A DNA stretch of 34,979 nucleotides from Pandoraea oxalativorans (lineage in GTDB: Bacteria > Pseudomonadota > Gammaproteobacteria > Burkholderiales > Burkholderiaceae), in assembly GCF_000972785.3 (NCBI RefSeq), contig NZ_CP011521.2, forward strand, positions 1 to 34,979. Direction: 5' to 3'. This document shows, one piece after another, positions 30,745 to 34,979 of the stretch. Position 1 is the first letter of the stretch. The number at the start of each line of letters is the position of its first letter. The translations under genes were made by a program, and so were the position numbers. The notes beneath the pieces are model-generated. The model was not told where the DNA came from. It did no database searches and saw nothing but the letters and a program-made list of their open reading frames with translations.

Positions 30745-31227
30745 TTAGTGGTTGCGGGTGATTCGCTTGTAGACGTTGAGCGGCCAGAGCCACACGTAAT
30801 ACAAGCGCACGTCGAGTCTGCTATTCCAGTTCAAGCCGGCCATCGCTTCGGCCGGCACAACCTTGAAGAGCAAACCGGCGAGGTAGCCGACGATCACGTA
30901 GGCGCCGAATGCAAGGAGGACCTCATGTGTGAACGGGAAACCGACACGCGGAAAAAAGGTGCCGACGAGGACCATGAACGCAAACAGTACGCCCACATTA
31001 ACGGAGCGCACATGTAGCGCGCGCTCCCGCCCCATGTTGAGGTCGCGCTGTTTGAGGCGGTCCTGCTCTTGGTCGCCTGCGACACGTTTTACGCGCTCGG
31101 GCAGCGTCTCACCTTTGCGCCGCCCAAACAGGATCGGAGCGATCCACTTGTACGCTTTCGTCGCAAACACGGCCGCGACGCCGAACAGGACCGTATTGAT
31201 GGTGAAGGATTGGATAAGGTCTTTCAC
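30745..31227 (-). CDS. Inner-membrane protein following virB11, unrecognised
   Basis: The 160-aa product has membrane segments at about residues 8-35 (INTVLFGVAAVFATKAYKWI), 75-95 (NVGVLFAFMVLVGTFF) and 103-122 (VLLAFGAYVIVGYLAGLLF), joined by a basic cytoplasmic loop (LPERVKRVAGDQEQDRLKQR). It starts 9 bases after virB11 stops and is followed by the DUF2274-like gene, so it belongs to the T4SS operon. The function is unknown. Three-helix proteins of this kind are common accessories in VirB/D4 systems. Confidence 0.75.
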   Translation of the reverse strand: MKDLIQSFTINTVLFGVAAVFATKAYKWIAPILFGRRKGETLPERVKRVAGDQEQDRLKQRDLNMGRERALHVRSVNVGVLFAFMVLVGTFFPRVGFPFTHEVLLAFGAYVIVGYLAGLLFKVVPAEAMAGLNWNSRLDVRLYYVWLWPLNVYKRITRNH

Positions 31228-31236
31228 GTTGCCCCC

Positions 31237-32265
31237 TTAGCGCTCGGCGATTTGCTTCTTGAACAGTGGGTCGTACAGCAACTCTACGACGTTCCAGTCG
31301 CGCATGTAGATGATGACGTCGACCGTCGCGTGAATCGTCCGCAGGATCATGTCGTAATCGAGCATACGGCCGACCTCGGACGATTTCACGAGGTCAGCGA
31401 TACGCGCCGGGGTTTCGGCCGCGCTGTTGGCGTGCGTTGAAAAGATACCGCCGGGATGGCCCGTGTTCGCACTCTTGATGTAGTCCCACGCCGCATCGTC
31501 GCGCAGCTCAGTCAGAAAGATACGGTCGGGCGACAACCGCATGCAGGTTTTCAGACAGGCGCGAGCGGATAAGCGGCCCTCCTGTTCGCCGTAGACCAGG
31601 TAGCCAACCTCGTCCAGCGCTTCGGAACCGACTTCGTGGGTATCTTCCAGAATCATCACGCGCTCGGTACGTGGCACGTATTTCAACAGCGAGCGCGTGA
31701 ACGTCGATTTGCCGGAGCCGGTCGCGCCGGCGACGGCAATATTCAGCTTGCCGATGACCGCCATTTTCAGAAATTCGACAGGATCGCCGGTCCGGGTTAC
31801 CTCGTCGCGCAAGGCCATCATCTGTGCTTCGAACGGCGCCAGCCGACCGGAATCCGCGTGGGTCTTAATCTTCAGCTGCGCGAAGCGGCCTTCGCTTCGC
31901 AGTTCCTCGAGATCCTTGTCGACGGCCAAGTGCTTCCGGATGGCCACCAGCACCGTTCCTTCGAGCACGGCCGGCGGCCAACAAATAATGCCCCGAGAGC
32001 CGTCCGGCAGCAGCAAGTCGTTGACCGGCTGGCGAGGCAAGCCGTTTGCGTTGAGAAGCGTATTGGTGAGTCGCTCGAGATACGCACGGGTCAGGAACGG
32101 CGCACCGTGGAAAATGCGCCCCTTGGGGGTGGCGCACACGATCTGACCGAACTTGTTGCAGCGCAGCTCGAAAACGTCCGGGTCGCGCAGATACGGCTCG
32201 AGCGGCCCTAACGTCGAAATCAGCGAGCGGTTGTTGAAATACTTGACGGTCGATGGCGTGCTCAT
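31237..32265 (-). CDS. virB11: VirB11 T4SS ATPase
   Basis: VirB11 is a hexameric cytoplasmic traffic ATPase that switches between pilus assembly and substrate export. The 342-residue protein has Walker A GATGSGKS at 180-187, an Asp box MILEDTHE at about 204-211, Walker [10 protein letters not shown] at 248-256 and the His box [15 protein letters not shown] at 268-282. The N-terminal domain runs [20 protein letters not shown]. Its start overlaps the virB10 stop (ATGA). Confidence 0.97.
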   Translation of the reverse strand: MSTPSTVKYFNNRSLISTLGPLEPYLRDPDVFELRCNKFGQIVCATPKGRIFHGAPFLTRAYLERLTNTLLNANGLPRQPVNDLLLPDGSRGIICWPPAVLEGTVLVAIRKHLAVDKDLEELRSEGRFAQLKIKTHADSGRLAPFEAQMMALRDEVTRTGDPVEFLKMAVIGKLNIAVAGATGSGKSTFTRSLLKYVPRTERVMILEDTHEVGSEALDEVGYLVYGEQEGRLSARACLKTCMRLSPDRIFLTELRDDAAWDYIKSANTGHPGGIFSTHANSAAETPARIADLVKSSEVGRMLDYDMILRTIHATVDVIIYMRDWNVVELLYDPLFKKQIAER

Positions 32266-33413
32266 TGTTGCGAACCGTCCGGAGAGAGCGTGTACACGTC
32301 ACTGAAATCCAGGTCACGACGAACAAAAATGTTGACCGCATCGGCCTGTTGATCGTAAAGCGTCGGCGGAATGTCGATCGTCGCACGCACCGCTTCGGTG
32401 GCGAGCTGGTTCGATGTGTTCGACGTATTGTCGAGATTCAGATAGGTGTTACCGTTGCCGGAGCCCTGTGCGCTGTTTGCCGCGTACTGCAAGCCGGCCT
32501 GGCTGGCACTTGAAAAGATCGAAATCAGCATCGCAGGTCCGAAGCGCGCCCAAAAGTGGTGATCGACCTGGCCAGGAATGCCGGCGCTGCCGAGCGCGTT
32601 GGTGCCGGGGCTGTCGAGGTTGACGATGGTGTTATCCGGATTACGCAGACGCGTCCAGAGAACGAACACCCGGTCTTGTCCCTGCTTGAGCGCCGACGTG
32701 ATTTCGCCGTTCACGTGCGCGCCCTTGTCGATCAGCTTGACCTTTCCATCGGCCGAATACACGTCGCGGCTCACTTGGCATGACACCTGACCGGGCACGG
32801 TCGTATCCAGCTCGGTTTTCGTGCCGCACGGGATCATCACGCCGCTCGGCACGGTCAGGCTCGGGTGGGCCAGCATGGTCGCCTTGGCGGCTTGCGGTCG
32901 CGCCGCATTGGTCATGCGATCGAGGGAATCGCTCGACTGACTCACGCGCCTCATGGGCGAGTTGGCCGGCGCTGGCTGCGTGCCAGCGTTCTGGTCGCCG
33001 GCGTTCGGCGTGCTGCCGGGCTGCATGCCGAGCCGGCGGGCGTTCGCGACTTGCTCCGGCGTCGGCTGCTGCTGTTGATTCTGATTGTTGATAGGTATCG
33101 CCGGCGTGGCGTTCGCCGTGGGCGCACTCGCGGCAATGGCCGGGCTAGCCGGGCTGGCCAGGCTGGCCGGCGTGCTGTTGAACGTCCGCGCGGGCAGTGC
33201 GGCCCTAAACGTCTGGTCGTGTTTCGCTGCCGCGCTAGCATCGCCGACCTGCTTCGCATGGAGCGCGTTGTAGACGAGCCAGCCGACCAGGACCGTCCCC
33301 CCGAGGAGTACCAGAACCATGAATGCGGCGAGGCCCGGAACGGATTTCCGGGGACCGCTCAGGAACGGTTGCCGACCGTCGCTGACCGGCGGCGTCTCGT
33401 TGCGATCGGTCAT
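32262..33413 (-). CDS. virB10: VirB10, envelope-spanning T4SS core protein
   Basis: The 383-residue protein has a cytoplasmic N-terminus, one membrane helix at about 28-49 ([20 protein letters not shown]), a long Pro/Ala/Gln-rich periplasmic linker, and a C-terminal TrbI/VirB10 domain starting near [19 protein letters not shown]. The domain shows [60 protein letters not shown] and [19 protein letters not shown], all characteristic. VirB10 bridges both membranes and senses ATP energy. Start and stop overlap virB9 and virB11 (ATGA each). Confidence 0.96.
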   Translation of the reverse strand: MTDRNETPPVSDGRQPFLSGPRKSVPGLAAFMVLVLLGGTVLVGWLVYNALHAKQVGDASAAAKHDQTFRAALPARTFNSTPASLASPASPAIAASAPTANATPAIPINNQNQQQQPTPEQVANARRLGMQPGSTPNAGDQNAGTQPAPANSPMRRVSQSSDSLDRMTNAARPQAAKATMLAHPSLTVPSGVMIPCGTKTELDTTVPGQVSCQVSRDVYSADGKVKLIDKGAHVNGEITSALKQGQDRVFVLWTRLRNPDNTIVNLDSPGTNALGSAGIPGQVDHHFWARFGPAMLISIFSSASQAGLQYAANSAQGSGNGNTYLNLDNTSNTSNQLATEAVRATIDIPPTLYDQQADAVNIFVRRDLDFSDVYTLSPDGSQQ

Positions 33414-34297
33414 CGCTCATCTCCATTCTGTTTAAGCACGCGGCGGACATTAGGCGAAACGGTGCCACTCGAATTCGCGCCAAATGCAGGGTTGTAATTG
33501 GTATTCAAAACACCGATCACCTTGTCTTTCGCACGGACGCGCCATTGCCGCGCAACGTTTTCCGCAACGATGATGTTGTGGTTTGGCCCCTCGATGTGAA
33601 CGTTAGGCACGGCTTCCTTGCCGGCTGCGTTGATGTAGAAAATGTTGGGCAACTCGGTATTGCCGGGAAACTTGAAATATGTGAAGCGGAAGTTGTCCCA
33701 CACATTGACGGGTTTAATGTCGTCGGCAGTCGAGTCGTCCGAGCGCGAATAGCTCATGTTGATCATGCCTTGCGACGACGCGCTCGCAAGCGCTTCCTTA
33801 ACGCGCTCGGCGTTGGACTTGGCAAGTGCCGCTTTGCGGTCGTTGTCCGGGTACGAGTAGTTCAACGCGACCGTTGCTGCACGCATCGCCCACGGTGACT
33901 TGATGAAGGTACTGGGGGTGTCGCCGGCTTGGCCGGCAGCGGCACCGCGCGAGCCGATGAAGTGCAGCAGGATTTGATAGACGTGGCGATCCGTGATGAG
34001 CGTCAAATTCGTGTCACTGTTGGCCTGCATCGGCCAAATGATGACGTGGTTGCCGCTTTGAGAAAGTCGCCATCCGCCGGGATCGCCGAACGCGTGCGTG
34101 ACATACCGCTCACCCGGCGCGACGGTGATGGTGAGGGACAAGCCGATCACGCAATTGACCTCGACCGTATCAGCGGGGTTGTAAACCACTGACTTAATGC
34201 GCCGATCGTAGGGGGAATTGGACTTCGGGCCAACGGCCCACACTTGTGCACTCGAGAGTGCAAGCGCAGCGATCAAGGGAATCAGGGCAAGGCGCAT
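33410..34297 (-). CDS. virB9: VirB9, outer-membrane core T4SS protein
   Basis: The 295-residue protein has a signal peptide ([20 protein letters not shown]) followed by the VirB9 pattern: [20 protein letters not shown] (N-terminal), [34 protein letters not shown], then a linker and the C-terminal region [32 protein letters not shown]. VirB9 forms the outer-membrane ring with VirB7 and VirB10. It lies 3 bases after virB8 and overlaps virB10. Confidence 0.96.
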   Translation of the reverse strand: MRLALIPLIAALALSSAQVWAVGPKSNSPYDRRIKSVVYNPADTVEVNCVIGLSLTITVAPGERYVTHAFGDPGGWRLSQSGNHVIIWPMQANSDTNLTLITDRHVYQILLHFIGSRGAAAGQAGDTPSTFIKSPWAMRAATVALNYSYPDNDRKAALAKSNAERVKEALASASSQGMINMSYSRSDDSTADDIKPVNVWDNFRFTYFKFPGNTELPNIFYINAAGKEAVPNVHIEGPNHNIIVAENVARQWRVRAKDKVIGVLNTNYNPAFGANSSGTVSPNVRRVLKQNGDER

Positions 34298-34299
34298 GA

Positions 34300-34979
34300 T
34301 CAGTTCCCCACTGCTTCGGTGTTCGGCCGGAACGCCGGCACTTGGAAACCGAGTGGATTGATGTACCGCTGTTGTGCGGTCATCAGCTTCGACGCGTACT
34401 TATAGGAAACCGTCGCAATCCAATGCACGGGCGGGTCAGCCTCCGGACGGTCCTTGTATTTCGTGGTCCGCGTGTAGCGGACAGTCGCAAGGCCATGCAC
34501 GCGATCCAGAATGACAGACTCGACGTGCGTCGTCGTCGCTTGCGAGTCGCCGAGCACCTTGTCAGGTGCGTTCCGGCCAGACCAGAGTTTGTTGTATGTG
34601 GACGCCACGTCATCGGCGGCCGTCAAACGAATAAAGTCGTAGTCGGCCTGCGCGGTGTAGAAATTATAGCTTTCGTGGTGAATGACGAACTGCGCGACCC
34701 AATACGCGTCGGTTGCCTCGCCATACGACGTGTGTTCGCCAGGAATCAACGAAACCTGCTGAACAGCACCTGTGACCGGGTCTTGCACAAGCATGTGCTC
34801 GGGAATTGGCTGACTGTAACGCCAGATCACGAAGCCAGCGAGCGCGAACGCAAGCAAACCGAATCCGATACCGGCAGTCGCGACCTGCCACCCACGCCGG
34901 CGCGAAGTGAGAACTTCATCGAGCAAGTCCAGCTCGAGGCCGGCCCGTTCTTCCTTGTACCGGTCGATGGCATCGGCGG
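34300..34979 (-). CDS. virB8: VirB8, T4SS inner-membrane assembly factor (codes from residue 11 on; gene crosses the window ends)
   Basis: VirB8 is a bitopic inner-membrane protein that nucleates the T4SS through its periplasmic domain. Reading on the minus strand from the last base, the frame gives ADAIDRYKEERAGLE and continues into the body of the protein. Joined in frame to positions 31-1 it makes 236 residues, a usual VirB8 length. One membrane segment lies at about residues 41-63, after an Arg-rich cytoplasmic stretch (TSRRRG), followed by a periplasmic domain with the typical YNFYTAQ and VRYTRTTKY stretches. The stop is 3 bases before the virB9 start, and the order VirB7-like, virB8, virB9, virB10, virB11 is standard. 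The alternative is a TTG start at 34926, which would drop the conserved DAIDRYKEER stretch and is unlikely. Confidence 0.93.
   Translation of the reverse strand, partial: ADAIDRYKEERAGLELDLLDEVLTSRRRGWQVATAGIGFGLLAFALAGFVIWRYSQPIPEHMLVQDPVTGAVQQVSLIPGEHTSYGEATDAYWVAQFVIHHESYNFYTAQADYDFIRLTAADDVASTYNKLWSGRNAPDKVLGDSQATTTHVESVILDRVHGLATVRYTRTTKYKDRPEADPPVHWIATVSYKYASKLMTAQQRYINPLGFQVPAFRPNTEAVGN

Overview
The window reads as one complete, circular conjugative plasmid of 34,979 bp. The ends join in frame: the minus-strand gene that starts at position 31 runs off position 1 and continues from position 34979 as VirB8. The joined gene is 711 nt (236 codons plus stop) and gives a normal VirB8 N-terminus. 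GC-rich coding sequence, the VirB/D4 transfer genes and the insertion sequences suggest a beta- or gammaproteobacterium, most likely a Burkholderiales relative (Burkholderia, Mycetohabitans or Ralstonia type) or a Xanthomonas-like bacterium associated with plants or fungi. No gene in the window fixes the genus.

Layout. (1) Type IV secretion (T4SS) operon, minus strand, crossing the coordinate origin: virB1 (6698), a 101-codon gene, virB2, virB3, virB4, virB5, an EexN-type entry-exclusion lipoprotein, virB6, a VirB7-like lipoprotein, virB8, virB9, virB10, virB11, a membrane protein and a small DUF2274-like protein (ends at 30464). Many junctions are ATGA or TGATG overlaps. (2) Divergent from virB1: a gene with two tandem H-NS-type DNA-binding domains, a small membrane protein and a TrbM/KikA protein (6734-7832). 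(3) Replication and maintenance block on the minus strand (7959-12983): ssb, a primase-fragment-like protein, a Replicase-family rep gene with a predicted antisense RNA, a 103-aa protein, a small ParB-like protein, and ParA. Six TA-rich palindromic sites are scattered through this block and not elsewhere. (4) An insertion-sequence island (12986-19679): two complete IS6-family elements around a vapBC toxin-antitoxin pair, a ParB pseudogene, an unrecognised 351-aa gene, two broken IS6 copies, an IS256-family element and an IS3 remnant. (5) A conserved plasmid protein (19805-20527), then about 1.65 kb without credible long genes but dense in perfect hairpins, many with GAAA, GCAA or TTCG loops. 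A complete IS256-family element with a 9-bp target duplication splits it. It ends just before the coupling-protein gene (23694-25445). This is the best candidate for something undescribed: a very large structured RNA. (6) Cargo: an AT-rich gene with a possible Cys-His-Asp catalytic triad (25486-26715), a serine resolvase with a partner gene and an inverted repeat, and a Fic-domain protein (28570-30228). The first and last look like effector or toxin candidates.

How it works together. VirB1-B11 and the VirD4/TraD-like ATPase would form a complete mating channel, with EexN blocking entry of a second copy. Rep, its antisense RNA, ParA/ParB, the resolvase and VapBC would maintain the plasmid. The H-NS-like protein may silence or coordinate its genes. 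No relaxase is recognisable. The IS island has removed sequence between the truncated gene at 19680 and the gene remnant at 12983, so the relaxase may have been lost there, or it may belong to an unfamiliar family.
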